Origin: Evernia prunastri
Lineage: Eukaryota > Ascomycota > Lecanoromycetes > Lecanorales > Parmeliaceae
Reading direction: 5' to 3'
Length of the DNA stretch: 64,000 bases
NCBI GenBank assembly: GCA_003184365.1
Contig: NKYR01000017.1
Coordinates: 248,001 to 312,000 of the forward strand
Part shown: positions 32,081 through 43,553 of the stretch, piece after piece
How the letters are laid out: each line of letters begins with the position of its first letter
Position numbering within the stretch: the first letter of the stretch is position 1
Notes under the pieces: generated by a model
Told to the model about the DNA's origin: nothing
Databases searched by the model: none
The model's input: the letters and a program-made list of their open reading frames with translations, nothing else
Translations under genes and position numbers: made by a program

Positions 32081-32606
32081 AGATTTGATGGCATCGAAAA
32101 CGTCCCGCGTTGGGGGCCAACGATGTTTCTGAAGCACCAGCGGCTTCTGTTGGACCCTTGGGCTAGACTCTCGGCGCCTGCATCTGGAAATTCAACTAAT
32201 GCAATGTACTATACGAGTAGGTGCGTGGTGCTCGTACATACTCGAATCCTTTTCCAAGTCCATCATCACCCCCGTGGCTTGAAAACGATATCGGAGAAGT
32301 ATGGCCCGGAAATTACATTTCCGAATCCAGTGAGGTCTCGATCTTGCGGCATACCTTCATTTTCTCATCTAATCTAGCACACATTTCTCATCTACTTTTT
32401 GACTTTCTGTACGGGGTATTTTCCAAAAAGAGCACGAAAAGAAAAGACATGACCAATCATCAAGCATACAATACAAACCCCGTCCTCACTTTCTTCCCCT
32501 CCATTCCCCTCACAGCCGACTCTCATCACCACAGCTCGGGCTTTCCCCTTTCCGTTTCCCCCTTCCCTTGGCCCTTCCCAGCGCTTGACCTAACCTACCT
32601 CCCCCC
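32081..32606. other. Convergent intergenic region, 0.5 kb
   Basis: 3' regions of the photolyase and hydrolase genes. No gene supported. Confidence 0.5.
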
Positions 32607-34187
32607 CTACGGTCCCAACCCGTGCGCGATCAGGAACTCTTGCGTCGCCCTGTAAGCGCCCGTGGAGTTGTAGTGCAGGTTGATCGCGTGGCCCGTGTTC
32701 GGCTGGATGTGGGCGTCAAAGGCCGCCGCGGCCGGGAAAGCTCGGACGACGCCGCCGGGGATCGAACCCCCCAGCAAGGCCGGGTCGCCCGTCGGCAGGC
32801 AGTCGCCGCCGCAGAAGATGAAGTCTTGATCTGCGGTGGTGATTTCAGTCAGTCAGTCAGTCAGTCGGTCAGTACGTAGGTGAGGTAAAGGTCAGTAGGG
32901 TGGCATTGCCCCCCACGCCCCCTTTTTCCCCCCAACCACAAAATGGCGCTGAAGACTCACCGCCGACGAGAACTTGGACCGGTCCTCGGAACGCCGGCAC
33001 CGTGGCCGGGGAACCGCCCAGGGTGAGGACCTCGCCCGTGGTGAAAGGCTCCTTGGTCGATTCCGAGAAGCGGAGGATGCCCGGGTCGAAGAACCCCGGG
33101 TAGAGGAAGGTCTTCTCGTTGGAGCTGGCGTTGGCCCAGGTGAGGTAGCCGGTGGGGAGACGGCCGAATCTCCCGGGCTGGTTGCTGCGGGCCAGCTGGC
33201 TGGCCCATGCGTCGAAGGTTGCGGCTATGTAGGCGAAGTCCAGCGAGAAGGCGGTGAGGACCAGGCCGTCGCTGGCGGTGGGGTACCTAGGGGGGGTTCT
33301 TGTCAGTCTTTGTGGCTTTTTTTTTCTGACCTTTCGGGACGCCGGAGTGAGACTCTACATGGCTGCGAAGTTGTAGCTGAGGATAGAACCGAGGGAATGG
33401 CCGACGTGGACGATCTTGGAGAAGGCCCGGGGTACGTGCGGTAGACTGCCGCGCCGGAGCATCTTTGTCAACTCGTAGATGGCTGACAGTTCTGCCGGTA
33501 ATTGTACGATGCTGAGGGGATCCGCGATCGCAGACTTCCCTATGCCGAGACGGTCGATGGAAAGCGTTGAAAAGCCGTAACGGTCAACAGCGAAATCAAT
33601 GTAACTGTAGTTGCTGGAGTCGTAAGGAAGGTCCCAGTAACTATAGCCTACATGCTTAGCGCCATCCCATCCATGTGCGAGTTTGCAAATGCAGTGGCAC
33701 AGTAGATATCGGCTTACGTCTTGTCAAAACCTATGCCATGGGTCAGAAACTGCACGGTTGGATCTTGTCCGTAGCCGGCGTCAGGCCGACCTTAATGAAC
33801 TCCGAGTCAGCATAGCTCTTCTCGGATTAACTTTGAGCCATGAAACGTCTCCCTGAGGTATTTGACTCCAGCGACATGTCCTGCAACTCAAAACCCAATA
33901 GTAATCAGGAAGAGATGGCTTAGAAAACATGACTGACAGAACTTGACACTGATGTCATATGTGTGATTAATGTTTTGGTACCCAAGTAACACCTCGTTGG
34001 AGAAGTTGCCTGCAGGATTTGTATAATTTGCAATGAAGGTCGTAGCATCATGGTTGTTCTGCAAAGTAGGGACATTAAAAACCCCGTTGCGGGCACACAC
34101 GGTGACTGGGACTAAGAAATCCTGGCAGTGCTTCCCTACCACCGCAGTAACAAGACAGGTGGAGGTCAATAATGATGGAAGATACAT
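32607..34187 (-). CDS. Secreted alpha/beta hydrolase
   Basis: Probable extracellular esterase or lipase-like enzyme of the alpha/beta hydrolase superfamily. Five exons (34187-33938, 33790-33718, 33640-33359, 33286-32961, 32830-32607) join in frame to 384 residues; the 73-nt second exon is easily missed. An N-terminal signal peptide (MYLPSLLTSTCLVTAVVG) and several Asn-X-Ser/Thr sites (NYTNP, NFS, NHTYD, NYS) point to secretion. Core motifs: QFLTHGIGFDKTYWDLPYDS (oxyanion region), DRLGIGKSA, the nucleophile elbow VGHSLGS (Ser at about base 33390), FFDPGILRF, VQVLVGDQDFIFCGGD (acid) and NTGHAINLHYN (catalytic His). All three triad positions are therefore present. The substrate cannot be inferred. 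The last intron carries a GACT repeat. Confidence 0.87.
32846..32870. repeat. (CAGT)n repeat within the last intron of the hydrolase gene
   Basis: About five CAGT/TCAG units in a row, interrupted once (CGGT), lie close to the 3' splice site (AG at 32831 on the minus strand). They read as ACTG on the coding strand. Confidence 0.85.
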
Positions 34188-35331
34188 CGTGAGAGCAAAA
34201 TTCTTTGACGGGGCGTGTAGAGAGAAGAGGGGGTAGCAGGTCATGTAATGCACGGGATCACAGAGGAGGAGGAGTGGTTGGAGTTTTGTAGAATGGCTAG
34301 GGTGTGGAGAAACATCTGATAAAGGAAATAAACGGTGGTGAAGAAGTGACTGAAGAGGAAAAAGACGTTATGTTGTTTACATATCAGGTTAGCGGTCGTA
34401 CTACGATCTTGAAACCCTTTGCGTCATTCCCTGCACTCCCTTTTCTCGTAGATCCTCCCATCACCTACCGATATCCATCGTGTTTCACAAGGAACTCCCT
34501 CTCTAGCCAAGGTAACACTAAGGTTTGAACGGAAACATTGACACAGACACTCGAACCCATTACGTAGTCGCTTCGCTCCACATCTGTCGCAACTCGAAGA
34601 CGAGAATTGAGGTTGTCGTGTCTGGTGGATTACACCCCCGAAGGTGCATGATTCGTGGGGCTGCGGAAGTATGCTGCCTGCTCCTTGGGCAAAGCTTCAT
34701 CGTTGTCCGCCATGGGCTGAGTTCATGCTTCCCCACAGCGAGTCTGGTTCGCATGTATGCAGGCCCTCCGGGAGCAGGTGGAGAAACGTTGCACTTTCGT
34801 ATGCCGCTGAGAAAGTTAAACCAAGGCCTTAAACTCCTCGCTTGCTGCGTTCACGCAAAGATAGAAAGGGAGTAATTGTCACCACCACCGGTTCGGAAAA
34901 TCCCTGCATGCTCACGCTGCCTGCGGGCCAAAGATAGAAATGTGCGAATTTCGCAGCTGCTGTAATGCAAGTCATAACCAAGATCAGAGAGTTGCAGCAG
35001 GAAATGAAAACGTTTTCATCCAGATTGGTGATCATTTTCTTTATCGAGAACCAGATCAGAGATATTAGCCTTTTCAAGTAACTCTGAAGAGTTTGACACC
35101 TGCCTTGAGCCGCGAGTACCGAGCACCAAGCGTTTGACAGATACCCCATCGAGGCAGATCCGTGTCACCGTTGACAAAGACTACGTGGACCGCTGAGCAT
35201 GTCGAGCTCAAGAAACACAGCATTACAACATTAAGCGTCGGCAGTAGACAGCTAATGATCAACGATACTGTCTCAAGTCTTGACTTTGGAGACTGGGTGT
35301 GATACGAATGGTGCTAAGTTCTTCGTAGACC

Positions 35332-35348
35332 GGTCAGTCAGTCAGTCA
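35332..35348. repeat. (GTCA)4 repeat
   Basis: Four GTCA units in intergenic DNA; the same unit occurs in the hydrolase intron at 32846. Confidence 0.8.
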
Positions 35349-35570
35349 AGCGTTATTAAAAGCACCACTGGCCCGTTGAGGGGGTGCAACCTTGGCCTGG
35401 TTGGAGAGCTTGAAGTGATCGACATGGCCCTGCACGCCGTTCTTGATGTCCGAATATCACCGGTCCAATCCCACATAACCTCCCTCGTTCCATCTCCGAG
35501 CGGCAAATCATTTTAAGACGAGACGGCCGATATCATGCACGACGATAATGGAAAATGTGAGGAAATAAGA

Positions 35571-35600
35571 TTGCGACAGGTTGCGACAGGTTGCGACAAA
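35571..35600. repeat. Three tandem copies of a decamer (TTGCGACAGG)
   Basis: Two perfect copies and one ending AAA instead of AGG, directly adjacent. Confidence 0.9.
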
Positions 35601-36576
35601 TTACGGAAATTCCGATAGTCCGTGCGAAAAGCATAGCCAGTGAGTGTTGTTTCGGGAAAAGGCGTATGCATTATGCAGCATGTGAGGAAGCGACTATGCC
35701 AGGACAAGAAGCCGCATGGAAACCCCACCACGTCAAAAGATAACGCCGTGATGTATGGCCGACCAGGCTGCATCTTCATTCCATGGTAGGTACTAGTACC
35801 TCTGTCTGACGGTGAAGCACATCCTCTCATGAGGAGCACGACTCGCGTCTTTCAGATGCTGTCAAGCTGTATGTATATTGTATGGAGTACTGTAGGACTC
35901 TCTCCAAAAATCATCCTGGCTCAAAAGCGGGACTCGGAAGAAATGGCCAATCGTACTCTATGTATGCGCGCACGTTGATCCTAATCTCTTGGCGCCACAT
36001 GGGACTGGTGAAGGAGGAGGAGTACTGTAGCTTCAATCGAGTGGTTGAGTACCTTAATGCTCATAATCAATATCCTTTCTTCTACTCGCATGTGAATTGT
36101 ACGGATGGAGCTCGCTCTTCACCGTTACCTTACCTTTTGATGCCAAGGCCGCCTTTTACCGACCCCGGAGCTACCTTAGGTAAGCATGTGGCACAGATGG
36201 CGTAGGTAGTGGCACGATTTATTCTCCGACTCACCTCCACATACGACATATATCAAACACTACTGGTCTACGCCACACCACCGCAGATGGGCGCTGATCT
36301 GTGCCACGACGTCGAGCTGAACGCTCTTACTCCCATCAATATGCCAACAACAACAGCCCAACACCTTCGAACCTACCAACGTCCTCCCTGAATATCATGT
36401 CAACGTTTTATGCAGCGAAAGTAAGAACATAAAACCTCAACATCCATCACAAAGCCGCCGTCCAGCCTGTATGGTCTTCCAAAAGCTCGACCAAGCCTGC
36501 AACGGATCAAGGACCCCACTCGAATCCTCCAGAGCAGGAATCCTGATCCTCTAGCGCCGATCCTTTGTATTCTTCG

Positions 36577-37296
36577 ATGTCCCCTATGGTATCTGCCATT
36601 ACATATGCGAGCACCCGGACTCAAATTGACGCTGCCCTCGAAGCTATAAAGCCATGTGTAGGTGATACCCCCTCCTCACTCCTAAATCACGCCTAACAGT
36701 CCCTCCCTCACAAAGGCTTCATACGCATCAATCCCTCCGCCGCTCCCCTGAACCCGCCAGGTGCCGCCCCGACCCTTACGACCATCTACGACGAAGTCGC
36801 CACGGTGCACGTCTCCTCCCCGATCACGTCCCCCTCGAACTCCCCCTCGAGAGAACCGCCTGCTGCATCCAAACAAAAGCCGAAGCGCCGGAAGAGGTCG
36901 AACCCGTTCGGCGCAAGGGCCGCGAAAGAGGGCGTCGTGGGCACGGAGAAGGAGAAAAAGAGGACACAGACCATTGCAGATAGTTTGGATCTCGGAGGCG
37001 ATCTGCAAATCGATGAGGGGACGCGTGGGAGCAGGGTTATGGGAGTACAGACCATTGCAGATAGTTTGGATCTCGGAGGCGATCTGCAAATCGATGAGGG
37101 GACGCGTGGGAGCAGGACGATGGGAGTTCAGACCATTGCAGATAGTTTGGATCTCGGCGGCGATCTGCGAATCGATCAGGCGGAGCGTGGGAGCAAGGTC
37201 GTGGGAGAAGGCCGGGAGACGTTGGGGAGGAGGAAGACCGTCGCAGTGGAGATAGGGGTAGGGTCCGTGCCTCCGGCGGGCATATGCGCCAAGTGA
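36577..37296 (+). CDS. Small protein with three 27-residue tandem repeats
   Basis: Proposed exons 36577-36655 and 36716-37296 give 219 residues. The start MSPMVSAITYASTRTQID precedes a short helical segment (DAALEAIKPC). The intron has a weak GTGTAG donor, a CTAAC branch site at 36692 and an AAAG acceptor at 36715. The alternative acceptor at 36699 would need the donor at 36658 (42-nt intron). Exon 2 is Pro/Ser-rich, then basic (KQKPKRRKRSNPFG, a possible nuclear signal), then has three consecutive copies of QTIADSLDLGGDLQID plus EGTRGSRVMGV. The third copy is more diverged. The C-terminus is short and ends ICAK. I do not recognise it. The antisense frames are open too, but lack start and splice support. 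Confidence 0.55.
36967..37209 (+). repeat. 81-bp in-frame minisatellite, three copies
   Basis: Units begin at 36967, 37048 and 37129, period exactly 81 nt (27 codons). Copies 1 and 2 differ at only a few bases near their ends; copy 3 carries more substitutions. The repeat keeps the reading frame of the host gene. Confidence 0.92.
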
Positions 37297-38124
37297 AAAG
37301 CTGGAGGTCGGTTTGCAATCGTTTCGGGGCGGCGAGAATCAAGTTTAGCTCACTTCAGGCGCACGACCAGAAATAACCCGGGCATATGCCACGAAGTCTC
37401 CCTAATCAATCGCCGTTCCATCTCAATATCTCCTTCCCACTCACTCGACCCTCCCTCCCTCTCCATTCAGCATCCTTTGAACCAGAAGAGTCGTACTTGT
37501 CCTGGTAATTTACCTGTGCGCGTACAGACAAATAACAAAGGAAGAAAGAGAGAAAAGAGAAAGAGGGGGAGAAATTCCCCTTTCCCTCCCTTCCAACCAG
37601 TGCGTTGAGAGCTTTTGCCCGGGGAAAGTTTTGGGCATCAAGCCAAGAAGTCACCTTTTCCACATCGAAAGAGTCGATCGATCTGAATGTCTTTTCTGTA
37701 AGGTAGGGGATGACAGAAAGCTCGCAACCTGATCATGAGTATTAGCTCGTCGTTGTAGGGGAGAGATTGAATCGCTACAGCTACGCATTGGGACATGGTC
37801 AATGATTAAGCTATTTGAATGCTGAGCTCGGCTGGAGCGATCAGTCAATGCATTTACTCTACGATGTTACGAGATTCTGCGGCTTCAGAGCTTTGTTATG
37901 TTTCTTACTAACATATGTATATCGGATTGCCAAGGTAAATATATATTCGAATGACATGGGCTTTTTCTTTTTTGGAACTCGCCAAAGGAGTGTAGCCGAC
38001 AAATAGATAATGAGCGCTCAGCTTCAGCTGGCAATTCGTGTCAATGTAGTTGCATTTCCATCAGCAAAGAGACCTTTTGTACGGGGTATACTGCAGCGCA
38101 ATGTTGGGTGCCAGCACCAAAGCC
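37297..38124. other. Convergent intergenic region, 0.8 kb
   Basis: No gene supported. Pyrimidine- and purine-rich patches at 37440-37480 and 37530-37590. The minus ORF at 37406-37663 is likely a composition artefact. Confidence 0.45.
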
Positions 38125-41100
38125 CTACATAGCGCCTCCGAAGCCTCCGAGGCCCCTGCCAAATTCATCGCCCTCGCCCCCAATCTCCGGAGGGTTCAGG
38201 TTGAACGGCATGAACCAAGCACTCGTCTGCAAATCGTCCATATGTCCACCCGAACTCAGCATCTGCTGTTGCGTCTGCGGTGACAGCTCCAGCGGGTTAT
38301 CCCACATCGAAGTGGTCGGATCGTTCAAGCCTTGTTGGTTGCCGTTAGGGTCCTGAAGGCCACTGGTCAATGCGCTGAGAGCAGAAGCAGAAGACGAGCC
38401 GGTAGCATCGTTGCCGGCGTACGCTCCGTAGACGAGATGGCGGTCCAGCTGGGGAAGGAGGGCGGTGTTGGCGGGAGTAGAGAGAGGAAGCATGTCGTAG
38501 GCTTGGGGGAAGGAGTTGGTGCAGGGTTGAGGGTAGAGCTGATGTGGATGGCCGACAAAAGCCGAGGGGTCCATAGATGGTTGAGAAATGGCGAGGGGAA
38601 GCATGCCTTGTTGGGCAGGATTGGTGTGAAAATCTAATTGCTGGAGCTGATGCTGGGGTAGACGATCCTCTGGTTGCGAAGCGATCTTGGCGTTCTTCTT
38701 GCCGGGCTTTCTAGGCTGCGCTGAGCGAGAGGGTGGAGACTGGGTGTGGAAGAAGTCTTCTACGCTTTGGAGGTCTTTTCCGTGACTCAAAGTGGCATCG
38801 CTGTTGGGTTCGGTTTTGATCTGAACAGCAGGATCCTGGTAATCTGTCTCTGAGACGCCGTGTGGATACTTTTGGAACCAATCTCCATATTGAAAGATAG
38901 TATCATCTTGATTCGCCATCTCAGTGGATCCTTTCTGGGACGCATCCGCATGTTGACGGTATATGTCCTTGAGGTTTTCAGCCATAAAATGGAACATTGC
39001 CCAGTACTTCTTCATCTTGCCCAGATATCTGACGTTATTGGTGAGATATTTCTTGCACGACGCTTGGATGGATTCATTCTTGGAGAAAATGCCCCATACA
39101 TGGACAGTGCTCGCCATAAAAGCGCAGTAGCCGAGGAACGGCGCAACGGCATGATATTCTATAGCATCGTTAATCAACACTGATATTTGACTAGCTGCGT
39201 CAAGAGCTGCCGGCACTGCTTCGGCAAGGAAGGGTTTGGGCATCTCCTTTGGATTTCTTCCTCCTGGAGCAGTGGGTATAGCAAAACGATGCAGAAAGAG
39301 TACTACCTGATTTGAAGCAATGTGCATAAAGAGGAATTGGTTCGCCAACTTCTCCGCGGCATGATTCTTCAGGTTCTCACGGGTATTTTGAAGTTCCGCA
39401 GGCAACGATGTCTTGAAGTCGCTGGCTTGTCTTCTGAGCTCAGCGTATTTGGATTTGCTGTCCCAGATCGGATACTTATCCCTTTCTTTGCCTCCCATAT
39501 TCAAATGTTTGATAACGCGACCCCAGATAGCGATTACTCTGATCATATACGCGGCTACTCCCATGTTACTTTGGGGATCAGAAAGTTGTTCAGTGTCGCT
39601 CTTGACGGGATTTGGCACTCGACCGTCCAGACTTTCGGTGGGAGCGGGAATCTCCATCTGAAAATTGGATTCTTTGACAGGCAGCTGCACCTTAATAACA
39701 TCCTCATCGGCAAACATTGGTCGTTCAGTCCCGGATGATGTGAACCGATCCATAAGGAAGCAGGCCCACATGGTCCTCCTCCTGATTTCCCTATCGGTGA
39801 AACTAAGCTCAGATTTGTTCTCAGTATTCCGCCCCAGCGGATCGTAATCCAATTCACGGTGGAGTTGAAGAGCGTAGGCCATCCTTGTGGCCATGCCGCC
39901 GAGCATCCAGCTTCTTCCACCTTGACACGTTCCAAATTCGTGAAGACCAAGTAGCAACAGTACAATTAGAGTGGTGATGTTTGGCTCATCATAGCGACGT
40001 AGGGCGATATCGCGCGCTGGACCAGCCCAGCTCTCGCCTCGTAAGAAGGCAGGTTCGGTATTCAGTTGCGGATGCGAGGAAAAGCGTGCAGATACTGCGC
40101 ACACAGCAAGGACGAGGACCGGAGGTAATGTACCAGCGCTATCGAGTTGTTAGAGAAGTGAATGCGGAGTGAAAAGAGAGGTTCAATTGCGCACCGTAAT
40201 CTCCGCATATAGCTGGGTTTGTGTAGAAGGTGATAGGATTGCCCATACAAATTGTCAAAGAAAACTTCTGACAGATGGTCCTGGAGTTCTGATGTAGGTA
40301 AGTACTCTGCGCCTTCCGTGTTGACTTTGCTTTCATGATTGCCTTGGCCCTTGGGTGGCTGGGCAGTCGGCTTTGAATCTGCCCACTCGTCCAGCTGAGG
40401 TCCAAAAGCCTCCTCGACACTCCTCTTCTTTCCACTGTTTGCTTGAACCGCAGCAGAAGGCTTTACTATTGCCCTTGGTACTATATCCGACTCTTCCTTT
40501 GGAATGATCTTGATAACTCTTTCCTCCATCCTCTTGAGGCGCTTATCCAACATAGCCATGTAGTCGGTTCTCGGTGCCGCTTTCCTTGTGGTAACTTTGT
40601 AGACACACGGTATCCGTGACCGTAGACAATGCTTGCAAGCTGGCTTTTCACCAGAACATCGTATCTTTTTCCGTCGACAGGCAATGCAAGCCAATGGCAG
40701 TCTCTTGCGCTCTTTACCCGCTTTGGTTTTGAGTTCGCTCCAGGGAGGTTTCTTGTCCGTCTCGTCTTTGATCTCGGGCTGCCCCACATTGTCCTTGCTG
40801 GAATGTTGTGACCAGGAAGTAGGCTCATCGGACTGGCGTTTTGTGTAGTCTCGTGTGCGGACAGGGCTTGTGGGCTCTGATCCGTCCATGCTACTGTTCC
40901 TGTGACTGTGCCCATTTCTTCCTACGGCGCCGGCGTTTGGTCGGTGACTTTTATCAGACGTGTTTGAGTCTCGCCCTTGAGATAGTTCGGAGAATGAGTC
41001 TGTGCGTTGGTGATCGAATTGGCCCTGGATTTCATGTGAGGGGGCAATCTTGCCTTCAAAGGATCCATTGTAGCTATGGTTCTGCTCTTGCGCGTTGGCA

Positions 41101-41333
41101 GAGTGGAAAGGAGGCTTGAAAGGCGGTGGATACGATTGACCTGGTATTGGACCCATCATTTGCGACTGCGCAGGTGTAGGCTCGAGGCCGTAGTTTTGAA
41201 CGTCGGGCATGGCGAATCCATTGAGTGTCTGGGAGTTGCTTCGGGCGGAACGGGAGTGTTGCAGCATGCTCTCCGCAGCGGCATACTCTTGAGCCTCTAA
41301 CGAAGGCCATCCTGGAGCGCTGGTAGACGCCAT
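38125..41333 (-). CDS. Zn2Cys6 fungal transcription factor
   Basis: Nuclear DNA-binding regulator. Exons 41333-40195 and 40138-38125 join over a 56-nt intron to give 1050 residues. The upstream TTG at 41342 extends the frame but the first ATG is 41333 (MASTSAPGWPSLEAQ). Residues 1-205 are Ser/Gln/Asn-rich. The binuclear zinc cluster is at about 216-243 with spacing C-x2-C-x6-C-x6-C-x2-C-x6-C (CIACRRKKIRC...CKHC...PC), followed by a basic linker and KRLKRMEERV, a probable dimerisation coil. The fungal-specific regulatory domain covers about 350-650 (SYMRRLRAGTLPPVLVLAV, GGRSWMLGGMATRMAYALQL, REIRRRTMWACFLMDRF). The C-terminal 250 residues are Gln/Pro/Ser-rich with a Gly/Phe end, likely an activation region. 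The targets cannot be named. Confidence 0.92.
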
Positions 41334-42203
41334 AGGGTTCAAAGTGTGTGAGATAGTGGTTCGCCCGGCGATGGACTGGACGTGAGATGATCGCCGGTTT
41401 TATGACGTGGGGCGTCCACGGGAATCCAACGTTAGGAACGGGCACGCTGGAAAGGAAGGCAATTGATAATAATATATTGATAACTGATAATAATACAATC
41501 CATTTGATCCAACATATGATTGTTATTCATTAAGGCTTTTACATTTTGTAAATTATGTACAAAGAAGGAAAGAAAAGAATGAAGATATTTATTAAGACAT
41601 TTTTATTGAATGTTATTATATATTGTAGACTTTTGCCCATTAGTTAAGTTACCCAGCGAAATAATAATGAAGAAAAAGCGTGATACAAAAGGCTGAAGCG
41701 TGTTGTATTTTGGTGGCGCAATTATAACAAGCCAAGATCAGAGTCTCCTGGAGTCTCCTGCGCAAGGCAGAGTTCTGGAAGCCTGATAGAATTTCATGGA
41801 CAGAAAGCTTCCACCCTCGGTTCAACGTAGCTTTCTCCAACCTGTGTAAAACATGAGTACTGTACTATTATTATTTACCCCTTAAAAGATATCTTCATCT
41901 TACTCGTATTAATCTATCGTCAGCAGCATCTGATCAACGCAGTCTTCGTGAAAGCCAGCCTTGCCAAAACTATATTACTATCTCCTAGTACTGTAGTAAA
42001 CGGAAAAACGCTGCTCCAAATGTTACACCAAATGTTGCATGCGACCCTGACTCCTGAGCGCCACGCTCTACCACACAGAGCTGCTTTCCTAAATGTACAC
42101 CAGTCCAAGTCTAGCGTTTGTACAACGGATATGGGTATCAATGTTTCTTGAGAAGAACAATCGAAGAAAAAAACCAACAGCTTCGACACCCCTCTCTGGT
42201 GTC
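41334..42203. other. Intergenic, AT-rich, 0.9 kb
   Basis: Promoter of the Zn2Cys6 gene and 3' region of the glycosyltransferase-like gene. AT-rich at 41460-41660 with TAATAATA strings. No gene supported. Confidence 0.5.
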
Positions 42204-43553
42204 TTACCGCTCAAAATGCCCTTGAGCTGTCATCTCTGTGATCCACCCTTCAACCAGTCGAGAGTTGCTCTCAACCAGCTCTGCGCATTTCGTCCTGACC
42301 ATTTGCATCTTCTCAAGTCGACGCTCTCCCGCGTCCTGCAACACCCTTCCTATGACATCGAATTCCGTCTCATCCTTGTTTTGCAGGTACACGGCATCTT
42401 CCGGCAAATAGCTATACGCCGCCAGTATCTCCTGGGTCGCAACCAACGGTGTTCCCCCAATGAGCCCAGCAGGCACGGTGCTCGAGGCTTTGCGATCGAG
42501 GTATTCGTCATTGGCGAAGGCGGGCAGGAGTGCAAAGGTACGGGAGAGGATGGAGTAGTAATCGTTATAATCGAGCCCTTCGTCGAAACTGACGTGCGAG
42601 GTCAAAGCGCCTGGGACTTCAGGATGGGTGCCCTGACCTAGCAGATGAAGTGTGACGTTCGAATTAATGGTCCCATCCTCTTCCGATGATCTCGAGTCTA
42701 TGAATTTCTGGAGGTGAGAAAAGATCGATTCGTAATTACGTCTTGTCGATTCGTACAGGCCTTGGAGTCCAAACCCGAGCTCCCCATTGTCTGCGTCGAC
42801 GGTTTTGGGTAATTTGGGGAGATTGACTGGGAAGACTGGAGCAAAAGGTCTGACTGGAGCTTTGGTCTTCCACGCACTCATGCCGGTCTCTTGAAGGAAT
42901 GTGGCCGTGTGCTGGGAAAGCGTGATGAAATCCACCAATCCCTTCTCAATCCAAGGTGTGATGAAACCTTCGTGATCCTCATTTGCCCAATGGTCGGCGT
43001 GATGGACGACGCAGAGTAGGTGTGTCTTGCCTTCCTCAAGCAAGGTCTCGAGTTGTGAGGCGAGTTTAATTCGGTCAAACTCGCAGGTTGTAAGGACCAA
43101 CACATCGAACTTGGTGGCGTTATTGGCGAGCAGCGTGGTGGGCCGTTGTGATGTTGGGACTGGGTTCGGAATTTTGAAGTCCTGCATGATCTTCTCAATG
43201 CCGTAGCGTTGGTTGTGTTGAAAGAGACTCAGATTCGAGTTCTTCTGTGACCCAAAGGAGTGTACGAACGCCGCCACAACCTCATCGTGATATCCTGTGG
43301 TCTCCACGACGGCAACACTCAGAGGTTCTCGGGCAACATCGTCGAGAGAAATCCCTTTGACACCACTGCTCTCATAGGCAGCCGAGGAAGAGTCCGAATC
43401 ATGGGCATCATCACCGATAAAAAGTTTCGAGGACAGCAAAGACTTGTAGGAGAACTGTCTGTTGAAATTACTGCTGAAGAGGAAGAAGCCCACCAGGAAA
43501 AGCGTCGCCGCAGATATGGCTAGGAAGCCCGAGCAACGTCGGGTAACGGTCAT
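42204..43553 (-). CDS. Type II membrane protein, glycosyltransferase-like
   Basis: Single exon, 449 residues, from ATG 43553 (MTVTRRCSGFLAIS). A short basic cytosolic end precedes one transmembrane anchor (FLAISAATLFLVGFFLF), then a Ser-rich stem and a large lumenal domain, the topology of Golgi glycosyltransferases. The catalytic-looking part has LCVVHHADHWANEDHEGF, VRPFAPVFPV, a Rossmann-like LHLLGQGTHPEVPG, a phase of acidic sequence (SFDEGLDYNDYYSIL) and AGLIGGTPLVATQEILAAYSYLPEDA, which resembles the nucleotide-sugar end of GT-B enzymes. I recognise it as a fungal family usually left hypothetical; glycosyltransferase is an inference from topology and these motifs. Confidence 0.75.
   Translation of the reverse strand: MTVTRRCSGFLAISAATLFLVGFFLFSSNFNRQFSYKSLLSSKLFIGDDAHDSDSSSAAYESSGVKGISLDDVAREPLSVAVVETTGYHDEVVAAFVHSFGSQKNSNLSLFQHNQRYGIEKIMQDFKIPNPVPTSQRPTTLLANNATKFDVLVLTTCEFDRIKLASQLETLLEEGKTHLLCVVHHADHWANEDHEGFITPWIEKGLVDFITLSQHTATFLQETGMSAWKTKAPVRPFAPVFPVNLPKLPKTVDADNGELGFGLQGLYESTRRNYESIFSHLQKFIDSRSSEEDGTINSNVTLHLLGQGTHPEVPGALTSHVSFDEGLDYNDYYSILSRTFALLPAFANDEYLDRKASSTVPAGLIGGTPLVATQEILAAYSYLPEDAVYLQNKDETEFDVIGRVLQDAGERRLEKMQMVRTKCAELVESNSRLVEGWITEMTAQGHFER

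Larger units (their letters stand above)
34188..36576. other. Gene-poor stretch, 2.4 kb
   Basis: No supported gene. Small ORFs (34525-34875, 35513-35839 minus, 35882-36205) show no recognised features. Visible structure: a CAGT repeat at 35332-35348 and a triple decamer at 35571-35600. Confidence 0.4.

Noticed and set aside
36682..37089. Antisense ORF over the 81-bp repeats
   Set aside because: Open only because the repeat lacks stops on both strands; no start or splice support.
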